Origin: Tissierellales bacterium
GTDB taxonomy: Bacteria > Bacillota > Clostridia > Tissierellales > JASKZW01
DNA: 25,995 nt
NCBI GenBank assembly: GCA_030152145.1
Contig: JASLIL010000087.1
Span: 1 to 25,995, forward strand
Direction: 5' to 3'
The translations under genes and the position numbers were made by a program. This document shows, piece after piece, positions 7,099-14,073 of this stretch. Below the pieces are notes generated by a model. That model worked only from the letters and a program-made list of their open reading frames with translations. It was not told the DNA's origin and did no database searches. How positions within the stretch are numbered: the first letter of the stretch is position 1; the number at the start of each line of letters is the position of its first letter.

Positions 7099-8013
7099 AT
7101 GAAAACCAAGCTATCAATAATAACAGGCTTTCTAGGATCAGGGAAAACCAGCTTTCTAAACCAGTTCCTCAAGGAAATGGAAGGGAAGAAGATAGGACTT
7201 ATAGTAAATGAATTTGGGAAGCTATCTATAGACAGTCAAAGACTTGCTGGGGAAAAATTTCATCTAGTGGAACTAAATGGAGGATCAATCTTTTGCTCCT
7301 GCCTTGAAATAAGCTTTATATCTAGCCTAATAGACCTTCTAGACAAGAATCTAGACCATGTCCTAGTAGAAAGCTCAGGATTTTCTGACCCATCCAGTCT
7401 GGGAAATATCTTAAGGGCCATAGAAATAAGCAAGGGGAAATCCTACAACTATCTAGGTAACATCTGCCTTATAGACTGTGAAAACTTCCTAGGGGAAGAG
7501 GACCAGGAAACCCTAGTAAGCCAGGTGGAAGCAGCAGACCTACTGGTCTTAAGTAAGGAAGATCTAGTGGACCAGAAAGTCCTGGAAGAAGTCAGGGAAA
7601 AGCTAGAAAAATTTAATCCAAAGGCAGATATAATCCTTAAAAGTCAATTTAATTACAAAGATTTTATTAAAAATATAAATAAAGATGGTATTATAGAAGA
7701 AGGAGAAAGCAAGATAACTCCATCTAATAGACCAAAAAGTTTCCTTCTAACCACAGAAGACTCTCTAGACAGAAAGGCCCTAGAAGCCTTTCTTATGGAA
7801 ATAAGTCATCTAGTTTACAGGGTAAAGGGCTCCATCTCTATAGAAGGACAGGCCCATAGCGTGGACCTAGTAGGAAAAAGGGTAAGTTTCAAGGCTATCG
7901 ACCCAATAGATCAAGGTCAACTAGTCCTCATCTCTAGAGTAGGCAATCAGATAATAAGGCCTATATTCAAGTTATGGGAAGGCCATATAGGATCTAAAAT
8001 AAGAGTAAGATAG
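7099..8013 (+). CDS. COG0523 (CobW/CobW-like) GTPase with an altered cysteine motif
   Basis: This 304-residue G3E-class P-loop GTPase belongs to the metal-chaperone family that includes CobW, YjiA and ZNG1. Walker A 'GFLGSGKTS' is at 10-18, switch I 'VNEFGKLSID' at 36-45, an 'ESSGFSDPS' switch II-like element near 95, and the guanine motif 'SKED' near 152. The family metal site is normally C-x-C-C; here it reads 'GGSIFCSCLE', retaining Cys66 and Cys68 but replacing the others. A CobW C-terminal-like domain follows (~210-304). It is 8 bp from an ArsR-type metalloregulator, so a metal-related job is likely. The metal is unknown; the motif change argues it is not a standard zinc chaperone. Confidence 0.87.
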   Translation: MKTKLSIITGFLGSGKTSFLNQFLKEMEGKKIGLIVNEFGKLSIDSQRLAGEKFHLVELNGGSIFCSCLEISFISSLIDLLDKNLDHVLVESSGFSDPSSLGNILRAIEISKGKSYNYLGNICLIDCENFLGEEDQETLVSQVEAADLLVLSKEDLVDQKVLEEVREKLEKFNPKADIILKSQFNYKDFIKNINKDGIIEEGESKITPSNRPKSFLLTTEDSLDRKALEAFLMEISHLVYRVKGSISIEGQAHSVDLVGKRVSFKAIDPIDQGQLVLISRVGNQIIRPIFKLWEGHIGSKIRVR

Positions 8014-8021
8014 GAGGAATC

Positions 8022-8372
8022 ATGGAAAATATACTAAACTATTTTAAGTTACTATCAGATGAAACAAGGCTAAGAATCCTAATGCTACTTTATACAAGAG
8101 AGCTTTGTGTCTGTCAACTAACAGGTATAACAGGTGTAAGTCAGCCTAATATATCAAAGCATCTGGGAAAGTTAAAAGAAAAAAATCTGGTAAAGGACAG
8201 AAGAGAGGAGCAATATGTCTTCTACTCACTAAAGACAGAAGACCCACTTTTTCTAAAAATCCTAGGGGATATATTCAGGGACCTAGAAAACTACCCAGTC
8301 CTAAAATCGGACAATGAAAAAAGTCTAGCAGCAGACATATATATAGAATTAATGAAAGAAAAAAGATTATAG
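8022..8372 (+). CDS. ArsR/SmtB-family metalloregulator
   Basis: This 116-residue winged-helix repressor has 'YFKLLSDETRLRILMLL' as its opening helices, recognition helix 'VSQPNISKHLGKLKEKNLV', and wing 'KDRREEQYVFYSL'. The alpha-3 metal-binding motif 'ELCVCQL' (Cys29, Cys31) resembles the 'ELCVCDL' site of As(III)/Sb(III), Cd(II) or Pb(II) sensors. The DNA-binding form should leave its operator when thiophilic metal binds. It follows the COG0523 GTPase by 8 bp and is most likely co-transcribed with it. The start has an AGGAGGAATC ribosome site. No resistance gene (arsB, cadA) is adjacent, so its regulon is open; the GTPase operon itself is the first candidate. Confidence 0.9.
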   Translation: MENILNYFKLLSDETRLRILMLLYTRELCVCQLTGITGVSQPNISKHLGKLKEKNLVKDRREEQYVFYSLKTEDPLFLKILGDIFRDLENYPVLKSDNEKSLAADIYIELMKEKRL

Positions 8373-8403
8373 ATATTATTAAATCTAATCGGGTCACATA
8401 GAC

Positions 8404-8432
8404 TTAAGCTATATTTTTAGTTAAGATATAAA
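8404..8432 (+). promoter_or_regulatory. Weak candidate promoter for the DUF4430-SLH gene
   Basis: TATAAA (8427-8432) stands 17 bp after TTAAGC (8404-8409), which matches the -35 consensus poorly. It is the best candidate in the 94-bp gap. Confidence 0.35.
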
Positions 8433-8466
8433 ATGTAAGTAAAATAAATTTAAAGGGGAGAATAAG

Positions 8467-9777
8467 ATGAATAACAAGTATCTAAAAAGAATAAGTAGTT
8501 TACTTTTAGCACTAGCAATACTATTTTCAGTAGTTCCAGCAGTAAATACTCCAATATACGCAGAAGAAGTAAAATTGGAGGAAGCCAAGGAAATATCAGT
8601 AAGTCTAAAGCTTATAGACAATAATAAGAAAGAAATAAGAAACTTTAAAGATCTAAAGTTAAAAGAAGGCCAAACAGTAGCAGACCTAATGAAAAAGTTA
8701 AATGAAGAGGAAAAACTTCAGCTAACTATGCTAGATACTGAATATGGTCCCTATATAACTGAAATAGATGGTATAAAAGCAGGACTAGAACATGCTTATG
8801 ATGGATGGATAGACACTATAAATGGTCAATCACCAGAAGTAGGTATAGGAGAGCAAAAATTAAAGGCAGGAGACAAGGTAGTCTTCTCCTACTACAACCA
8901 TCTAGATGGAAAGGCAAAACTAGTAGTAGAAGGACCAAAGGAAGCTGTTTTCAATGGAGATTTTCTACCCTTTGAGGAAGGAGAAAATGCCCTAGATTTC
9001 TTTAAGAGAGTTTTAGATGAGAAAAAGATTGAATACAAGATAGAAAGCAGTGAATATGGACCATATATCAGTAAGATTGGTAACCTAGAACAATTTGGTC
9101 TAGGTAAAAACAGTGGCTGGACCTATAAGGTAGATGGCCAAATGCCTATGGAGTCCCTAGACAAGATAGAATTAAAAAGAGGAATGGAAATAAACTTCCT
9201 ATTTGTAAAAGACTTTACAAAGATGCCAATGGGAGAAGACAAGTTCTCAGACCTGGAAGCTACAAAATGGGCAAAGGAAGCTGTAAATGCCTTGGCAGAA
9301 GCTGGAGTTATAAAGGGAACAGACCAGTTTATCTTCTCACCAAAGAAAGATGTAAGTCGTGCTGAATTTGTAAAGATGCTATCAGGAATCCTAGGACTAG
9401 AAGAAATAGGAGAACTTAAGTTTGAAGATGTTAAAAAAGATGACTGGTTCTATGAAGACATAGCTAAGATGACAAAAAAAGGCTACATTCAAGGAAGAGA
9501 TGAAAAGACTTTTGATCCTCAGGGAAAAATAAGCCGTCAGGAAATAGCTAAAATAATAGGTAGCATAATAAAGGCAGAAGTAAAGGACCACAAGGAAGGG
9601 GACCTAAAGAACTTTAAGGATGCAGAAGAAATCAGCAAGTGGGCAGAAGAAGGAGTAAAACTATCTGCAGCAAATGGAATAGTAATAGGCCATAATGATA
9701 AATTCAATCCAAAATCAAAGGCAACAAGAGCAGAATCAGCAGTTATGATCTACAGACTTAGAGATTTAATAAAATAA
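8467..9777 (+). CDS. Secreted S-layer-anchored protein with two DUF4430 (transcobalamin-like) domains
   Basis: This 436-residue surface protein starts with a signal peptide (1-32, ending near 'PIYA-EE'). Two tandem DUF4430 domains (about 42-140 and 148-250) follow; each has the 'EYGPYI..I.G' segment and a 'GW.....NGQ.P' turn (W118 region and 'NSGWTYKVDGQMPM'). DUF4430 resembles the C-terminal beta domain of intrinsic factor and transcobalamin. Three SLH domains (about 258, 318 and 380 to the end; 'SRAEF', 'SRQEI', 'TRAES') bind secondary cell-wall polymer. It ends just before a cobalamin riboswitch and lies upstream of an ECF importer operon with two related proteins. I infer extracellular corrinoid binding. 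It has a strong ribosome site (AAAGGGGAG). The domain calls are strong; the ligand is inferred. Confidence 0.88.
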   Translation: MNNKYLKRISSLLLALAILFSVVPAVNTPIYAEEVKLEEAKEISVSLKLIDNNKKEIRNFKDLKLKEGQTVADLMKKLNEEEKLQLTMLDTEYGPYITEIDGIKAGLEHAYDGWIDTINGQSPEVGIGEQKLKAGDKVVFSYYNHLDGKAKLVVEGPKEAVFNGDFLPFEEGENALDFFKRVLDEKKIEYKIESSEYGPYISKIGNLEQFGLGKNSGWTYKVDGQMPMESLDKIELKRGMEINFLFVKDFTKMPMGEDKFSDLEATKWAKEAVNALAEAGVIKGTDQFIFSPKKDVSRAEFVKMLSGILGLEEIGELKFEDVKKDDWFYEDIAKMTKKGYIQGRDEKTFDPQGKISRQEIAKIIGSIIKAEVKDHKEGDLKNFKDAEEISKWAEEGVKLSAANGIVIGHNDKFNPKSKATRAESAVMIYRLRDLIK

Positions 9778-9789
9778 TAGAAAATCTAA

Positions 9790-9818
9790 TTGCCTTGAAG
9801 GAGATTATCTTATATAAT
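9790..9818 (+). promoter_or_regulatory. Promoter driving the cobalamin riboswitch
   Basis: TTGCCT (9790-9795), a 17-bp spacer, then a perfect TATAAT (9813-9818). The start point near 9826 lies just before the aptamer, so the riboswitch RNA has its own promoter rather than being a tail of the upstream gene. Confidence 0.7.
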
Positions 9819-9832
9819 CATATATGAAAAGA

Positions 9833-9985
9833 GAATAAGTAGGTGCTTCACTAGAAGCTTAAAAAGGAATCATGTGAAAATCATGAACGGACCGGCCACT
9901 GTAAGTGATGAGTACTTTCAAAGCCACTGGGAAACTGGGAAGGCGAAAGTACGCTATAGTCACAAGTCAGGATATTTGCCTAAAA
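9833..9985 (+). promoter_or_regulatory. Cobalamin (B12) riboswitch aptamer
   Basis: All the conserved blocks are present in order: 'TAGGTGC' near 9840; 'AAAAAGGAATCATGTG' leading to the B12-box neighbourhood; 'GAACGGACCGGCCACTGTAA'; a P6-type stem pairing 'GTACTTTC' with 'GAAAGTAC'; 'AGCCACTGGG' and 'CTGGGAAGGCG'; and 'AGTCAGGATA' at 9965-9974. TAGG and CCTA close the base (P1). The aptamer binds adenosyl- or other cobalamins and normally shuts expression off when they are plentiful. No gene follows directly: two terminators separate it from a GrpB-family gene at 10208. Confidence 0.95.
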
Positions 9986-9995
9986 TTTTAATTAC

Positions 9996-10075
9996 AACCT
10001 TCTTGGTTTAAGGGTCGTAGATATATAACTATGTCTATAGGTGTCTTAACCATTAAAGGTTAGGACACTTTTTTT
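9996..10075 (+). terminator. Riboswitch expression platform and terminator
   Basis: The terminator stem is 10041-10051 with 10058-10068 (11 bp, one wobble) with loop ATTAAA and seven T. A competing antiterminator can form between TGGTTTAAG (10004-10012) and CTTAACCA (10045-10052). A further AACC (9996-9999) can mask that GGTT (10005-10008). This supports transcriptional control: ligand bound favours termination. Confidence 0.88.
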
Positions 10076-10090
10076 ATATAGCCAGTAAGC

Positions 10091-10114
10091 TATAGTTAAC
10101 CAGCATTAACTATA
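10091..10114 (+). other. Perfect 9-bp hairpin/dyad between the two terminators
   Basis: TATAGTTAA (10091-10099), loop CCAGCA, TTAACTATA (10106-10114). In RNA it would be the main structure of the ~90-nt segment made only when the riboswitch terminator is bypassed. In DNA it could instead be an operator; a TATACT at 10111-10116 lacks a usable -35. No protein of reasonable size is encoded in 10076-10140. Confidence 0.6.
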
Positions 10115-10140
10115 CTTCAAAATAAAAAACTTACCAAAGA

Positions 10141-10168
10141 AATACTCTGGAATACCAGAGTATTTTTT
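10141..10168 (+). terminator. Second terminator downstream of the riboswitch
   Basis: A perfect 10-bp stem (10141-10150 with 10155-10164) has loop AATA and a T-run. It would end a riboswitch-controlled RNA of roughly 340 nt before the GrpB-family gene. Confidence 0.88.
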
Positions 10169-10207
10169 GCTATCTTTAAATAGATGCACTTATAAGGAGG
10201 CTTAATC

Positions 10208-10747
10208 ATGGAAGACGTAAAACCAGAAGCTATAAGGAAGATAAATTCTAAAATAAAGCTAGAGGAACACAGGGAAGAATGGGAGGAAATCTATAAACTG
10301 GAGGGGGAAAGGATTAAAAAAGCCCTAGGGCCAAGGGATATAGAAATCCACCATGTAGGATCCACTTCCATTAAGGACCTAATGTCCAAGGATCTTATCG
10401 ATATTCTTCTCTTGGTAGAGGATTCTTCCAGGGAGGAGGACTACCTGGAGGCACTTTTAGGACTGGGCTACAGCCTAAAGATAAGGGAGGAGGATTGGTT
10501 TCAGCATAGGATGTTTAAGTATCCTAGTCCTGAAATAAATCTTCATGTATTCTCCAAGGGCTGTAAAGAGGCCAAGAGAATGTTGATTTTTAGGGATTGG
10601 TTAAGAGAGAACAAGGAAGATCGTAAGGCCTATGAAAATCTCAAGAAAGAATTAGCCTCAAAAGAATGGGACTATATGCAGGACTATGCAGACCAGAAAA
10701 CTAGCCTAGTAGAGGAGATTTTAAAAAGAGCTTTTGAAAATAGCTAA
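10208..10747 (+). CDS. GrpB/UPF0157-family nucleotidyltransferase-fold protein
   Basis: This 179-residue cytoplasmic protein carries the GrpB signature in order: 'REEWEEIYKLEGERIKKALG', the nucleotidyltransferase core 'EIHHVGSTSIKDLMSKDLID' (G-S-T-S and D-I-D metal-binding pattern), 'WFQHRMFKYPSPEINLHVF' and 'FRDWLRENKEDRKAYENLKK'. The family (also found fused to dephospho-CoA kinase) has no settled function; GSxS....D.D suggests nucleotide transfer. The start has an AAGGAGG site 8 bases upstream. It sits between the riboswitch and the ECF operon but has no evident link to corrinoids, so it may be an insertion that separated the riboswitch from its former target. No good promoter of its own was found. 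Confidence 0.88.
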   Translation: MEDVKPEAIRKINSKIKLEEHREEWEEIYKLEGERIKKALGPRDIEIHHVGSTSIKDLMSKDLIDILLLVEDSSREEDYLEALLGLGYSLKIREEDWFQHRMFKYPSPEINLHVFSKGCKEAKRMLIFRDWLRENKEDRKAYENLKKELASKEWDYMQDYADQKTSLVEEILKRAFENS

Positions 10748-10784
10748 AATAAAGGTCATATACCTTTTGTTTTATTTAGCTTTT
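10741..10784 (+). terminator. Imperfect terminator-like hairpin after the GrpB-family gene
   Basis: AGCTAAAATAAAGG (from 10742) can pair with CCTTTTGTTTTATTTAGCT (to 10781), with bulges on the right arm, followed by TTT. It is weak but would further insulate the ECF operon from the riboswitch transcript. Confidence 0.4.
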
Positions 10785-10794
10785 CTTATATAAT
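10767..10794 (+). promoter_or_regulatory. Candidate promoter of the corrinoid ECF operon
   Basis: Perfect TATAAT (10789-10794), 16 bp after TTGTTT (10767-10772; 3 of 6). The start point near 10801 leaves a 25-base leader with an AACGAGGTGATT ribosome site, too short for a second riboswitch. Confidence 0.5.
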
Positions 10795-10826
10795 TTAGAT
10801 AGGATAAAATTTAACGAGGTGATTAG

Positions 10827-12359
10827 ATGAAAAATAAATTGAAAAAGTTTCTGACCCTAGGACTCATAGGACTTATTTCTTCAAGCTCCCTAGCCTATGG
10901 CCAGACCAACTTTAAAGATGCAGATAAAATAAGTCCCTGGGCCAAGGAATCAGTAGAGGCCCTGGCAGCCAAGGAAATTATAAGAGGCGACAATGGCTAC
11001 TACAGACCAAAAGACGGCATAAGCCGTAGTGAATTTGTAACCATAATGGCCAAGATTTTAAACTTAGAAGAAGTTGATAAAAGTATTTCCTTTACAGATG
11101 TAAAAGAAGATGACTGGTTTAAACCCTACCTAGACAGGGCCAGCTCAGCAGGAATAATAAGTGGTTCACAAGGAAAATTCAGGCCAAAAGAAAAGATAAA
11201 AAGGGAAGAAATGGCAGCAATAGTTTCCAGGTCCCTAAATCTTAAGACCAGCTCACAAACCTCCATAAGGGACCTAGACAGGGTAAGCAACTGGGCCCTA
11301 GAAGATGTAAGGGCAAGTGTGGAAAAGGGTCTAATTTTAGGAGATGATAAGGGCAACTTTAATCCAAAGGAGACAGCCAGCCGTGAAATGGTGGCAGTTG
11401 TGGCCAAGAGAATAGAAGACCTAGATAGGGAAATAATAGAAGAAGTGCCGGAAGAAAAACCTGAGGAAAAACCAGTAGAAAGTCTGGAAAAGTTAGACCT
11501 AGCCCTAGACAAGACAGGGGACTACCTTCTGAAAAATTTAAATAATCCAGGTCCAGCAAGTATAGGAGGAGACTGGGCAATTCTAGGCCTATCCCAGGGA
11601 AAGAAATTAGATGAAAAGACAAGGAAGATCTACCTTTCCAACCTAAAGAAGGTCCTAGACAGCAACAAGGACAAGGAATATAGGCTACACAGAGTTAAAA
11701 AAACAGAAAATGCCAGAGTAATACTTAGCCTTAAGTCACTAGGACTAGACCCAAAAAATATATATGGCTATAATCTTTATAGGGAACTTTATGACCTAAA
11801 ATCCCTGGAAAAACAGGGAATAAACGGGCCCCTATTTACCCTAATAGCCCTAGGTCAAGAAGGGAAAGAAGTAAGCCAATTAGAAGTAGATCTAGTGTCT
11901 AGAATTTTAGACCGTCAAAGTTCAAATGGCAGTTGGTCTCTAGGAATGGCAGATACAGAAGGGGATATTGACCTTACAGCCATGGTTCTTCAAAGCCTTT
12001 CAGGCTACAGGGCCAATAAAGATGTAGAAAAGTCAATAGAGTCAGCCCTAGATTTCCTTTCAGAAAAACAAGAAGCCAATGGAGGCTACAAAAGTTGGGG
12101 CAGTGAAAACTCAGAAAACCTATCCCAGACAATCATAGCCCTAAGTTCACTGGGAATAGATCCAGCCAAGGATCCTAGATTTATTAAAAACGGTAAAAGC
12201 CTCCTAGACAGACTAGAAGATTTTAGCCAGGAAGATGGAGGCTACAGCCATGAACTGGGAGGTAAAACAAACCAAATGGCTACAGAACAGGCCTACCTAG
12301 CCCTACTTTCCTACCAAAAGCTAGTGAAAGATGGAGGCTATATCTACAGAATAAACTAA
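10827..12359 (+). CDS. S-layer-anchored alpha/alpha-barrel protein (transcobalamin N-domain / prenyltransferase-like)
   Basis: This 510-residue surface protein has a signal peptide (1-25, 'SSLAYG'), three SLH domains (about 28, 88 and 146; 'SRSEF', 'KREEM', 'SREMV'), a Glu/Pro-rich linker (about 203-220), and a helical-repeat domain to the end. Its repeats ('ILDRQSSNGSWSLG', 'KQEANGGYKSWG', 'FSQEDGGYSHELG') are of the squalene-cyclase/prenyltransferase toroid type shared by the N-domain of intrinsic factor and transcobalamin. The cyclase catalytic DXDD is D380-I-D-L-T-A here, lacking the key Asp, so a binding rather than a cyclase role is likely. It is the first gene of the ECF operon, next to a DUF4430 protein; those two folds together make animal B12 carriers. 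Corrinoid binding is inferred. Confidence 0.85.
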   Translation: MKNKLKKFLTLGLIGLISSSSLAYGQTNFKDADKISPWAKESVEALAAKEIIRGDNGYYRPKDGISRSEFVTIMAKILNLEEVDKSISFTDVKEDDWFKPYLDRASSAGIISGSQGKFRPKEKIKREEMAAIVSRSLNLKTSSQTSIRDLDRVSNWALEDVRASVEKGLILGDDKGNFNPKETASREMVAVVAKRIEDLDREIIEEVPEEKPEEKPVESLEKLDLALDKTGDYLLKNLNNPGPASIGGDWAILGLSQGKKLDEKTRKIYLSNLKKVLDSNKDKEYRLHRVKKTENARVILSLKSLGLDPKNIYGYNLYRELYDLKSLEKQGINGPLFTLIALGQEGKEVSQLEVDLVSRILDRQSSNGSWSLGMADTEGDIDLTAMVLQSLSGYRANKDVEKSIESALDFLSEKQEANGGYKSWGSENSENLSQTIIALSSLGIDPAKDPRFIKNGKSLLDRLEDFSQEDGGYSHELGGKTNQMATEQAYLALLSYQKLVKDGGYIYRIN

Positions 12360-12395
12360 AAAATAGGTAAAACTCTATAGATAGGATGTGACAGA

Positions 12396-13169
12396 GTGAA
12401 GAATAAAAAATATATATTAATAGCTGTAACTATCTTGCTACTAACAGTCTCCTTTTTTCTAGGAGACCTATCTGGAGGTAAAAGCAGTAATATTCCAGAA
12501 AACAGAGAGGAAGTAAGTAAAGAAGCAGCCAAGGAAGAAAAACCTGAGGCCATAAAAGAAAAGGAAGAAAAGCTAGAGGAAGACGAATTTCCAAAGGAAG
12601 AAGTAGAAGAAGGGGAGCCAGAGGAAGATAAGGAAGAGAAAAAAGAACTAGAAAAAAAGGATGAAAAGAAAGAAGAAGAGAAAAAAGATAAGCTTCCTAG
12701 AAAAAAAACTGAAAGCAAGAAAGAAGAGAAGAAGCCTGAGGAGAAAAAGACTGCCCGCGTCAGCCTAAAAATAGACTGTAGAACCATATTAAATAACATG
12801 GACAAGCTAGACCAGACCAAGAAAGGCCTAGTTCCAGATGATGGTATAATCTACTTTAATTCATCTCTTGAAATAGAGGAGGCTGAAACTGTATTTAAGC
12901 TACTTCAAAGGGAACTTAGAAACCAAGGAATCCACCTGGATTCATCAGTTAGTCCAGCCTATAATACCAACTATGTAGAGGGTATAAACAATATCTACGA
13001 ACTGGACTGTGGTGAATTAAGTGGTTGGATGTACAAGGTAAATGGTGAGTTTCCCAACTATGGCTCCAGCAGCTACAAGCTAAAGGATGGAGACAGCATA
13101 GTTTGGATCTACACCTGTGATCTAGGTAGGGACATTGGTGGCGGCGGAGGAAGTCTAGGAGGGGAATAA
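12396..13169 (+). CDS. Membrane-anchored DUF4430 (transcobalamin beta-domain-like) protein with charged stalk
   Basis: This 257-residue protein has one N-terminal membrane segment (about 5-23), no lipobox, and therefore probably a signal anchor. Residues ~38-122 are almost entirely Lys/Glu with a few Pro, a low-complexity stalk. A DUF4430 domain fills ~123-248, with the family's 'LSGWMYKVNGEFPNYG' and 'LKDGDSIVWIYT' motifs, and a Gly-rich end. Three Cys ('IDCR', 'ELDCGE', 'YTCD') are unusual for the surroundings and could form a disulfide. The start is GTG with an AGGATG site 7-8 bases upstream. It ends one base before the EcfT gene. I infer an extracellular corrinoid-docking domain held near the transporter. 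Confidence 0.86.
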   Translation: MKNKKYILIAVTILLLTVSFFLGDLSGGKSSNIPENREEVSKEAAKEEKPEAIKEKEEKLEEDEFPKEEVEEGEPEEDKEEKKELEKKDEKKEEEKKDKLPRKKTESKKEEKKPEEKKTARVSLKIDCRTILNNMDKLDQTKKGLVPDDGIIYFNSSLEIEEAETVFKLLQRELRNQGIHLDSSVSPAYNTNYVEGINNIYELDCGELSGWMYKVNGEFPNYGSSSYKLKDGDSIVWIYTCDLGRDIGGGGGSLGGE

Positions 13170-13170
13170 G

Positions 13171-14073
13171 ATGGAAAAACAATATGATAGCTTTGACAAC
13201 TTTCATCCCCTAGTAAACTTCAGCTATTTTTTAGCAGTAATAGTCTTTACCATGTTTCTTCCCAATCCTATAATCCAGGCCATAGGTTTTTTAGGTGCCT
13301 CCAGCTACATCTATAAAAGAAGAGGCCTGAAAGATGGTCTTAGATTTCAGCTAAAATTCATCCTACCAGTTTTACTGGTAACTATAGTAATCAATCCACT
13401 GTTAAACCACAGAGGGGTAAGCATCCTAGCCTATCTGCCTAGTGGTAATCCACTGACCTTAGAATCCATACTATATGGTATATCCTCAGGTTTTATGTTT
13501 GTAACCATAATAATGTGGTTTGATTCCTATAATAAGATCATGACTTCAGACAAGACCATGGACCTATTTGGAAGGCTAATGCCCTCCCTAACCCTAATTT
13601 TTTCCATGGTCCTCAGGTTTATACCAAGATATCTTGAAAAACTTAGGGAAATAGTGGAAGCCCAGAGAGCCCTAGGAAGGGACATAGGCCAGGGGAGTTT
13701 AAGGGAAAAAGTAAGAAATAGCCTAACAGTCCTCTCCATACTAACAAGCTGGGCCCTGGAAAACTCCATAGACACAGCCGACTCTATGAGAGCCAGAGGC
13801 TATGGCCTAAAGGGCAGAACCAGCTATAAAAAATATAGGCTCTCCTTTAGTGACAAGTTTATGCTAATCCTAATCTCCAGTCTCTCCCTCCTGGTTCTTT
13901 ATGGATCCTACAAGGGAGTAACCAGGGGCAGCTTCTTCCCCAGCCTAAACTTTAATCTTTTTGGAATTCTAAATATAGTAGTCTACCTAGGCTATATGGT
14001 GCTTTGTCTTCTACCAGTAATAATAAATATTCAGGAGGAATTGGAATGGAAATATATAGAGTCTCAGATTTAA
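13171..14073 (+). CDS. ecfT: ECF transporter transmembrane component EcfT (CbiQ family)
   Basis: This 300-residue integral membrane protein couples the ATPases to the S component. The two coupling-helix motifs are clear: 'VEAQRALGRDIGQGS' (about 167-181) and 'ADSMRARGYGLKGRTSY' (about 203-219), the A-R-G pattern of EcfT/CbiQ. Multiple hydrophobic helices precede and follow. The start lies one base after the previous stop, and the end overlaps the ATPase gene by 28 bases, so expression is tightly coupled. A dedicated T component next to an S component suggests a group I ECF module with its own substrate rather than a shared energiser. Confidence 0.93.
   Translation: MEKQYDSFDNFHPLVNFSYFLAVIVFTMFLPNPIIQAIGFLGASSYIYKRRGLKDGLRFQLKFILPVLLVTIVINPLLNHRGVSILAYLPSGNPLTLESILYGISSGFMFVTIIMWFDSYNKIMTSDKTMDLFGRLMPSLTLIFSMVLRFIPRYLEKLREIVEAQRALGRDIGQGSLREKVRNSLTVLSILTSWALENSIDTADSMRARGYGLKGRTSYKKYRLSFSDKFMLILISSLSLLVLYGSYKGVTRGSFFPSLNFNLFGILNIVVYLGYMVLCLLPVIINIQEELEWKYIESQI

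Noticed and set aside
10041..10168. ANTAR-type paired hairpins as in EutX/Rli55 RNAs downstream of the riboswitch.
   Set aside because: Hexaloops exist (ATTAAA, CCAGCA) but neither has both A at position 1 and G at position 4 that ANTAR proteins require.
10827..12359. Functional squalene/terpene cyclase.
   Set aside because: The protein is SLH-anchored outside the cell, and the motif D-I-D-L-T-A lacks the catalytic Asp; context is corrinoid uptake.
12356..12820. Long serine/phenylalanine-rich open frame on the minus strand.
   Set aside because: It is the reverse of the Lys/Glu-rich stalk tract (AAG/GAA repeats read as CTT/TTC); low complexity, and the plus-strand gene is supported by operon position and domain content.
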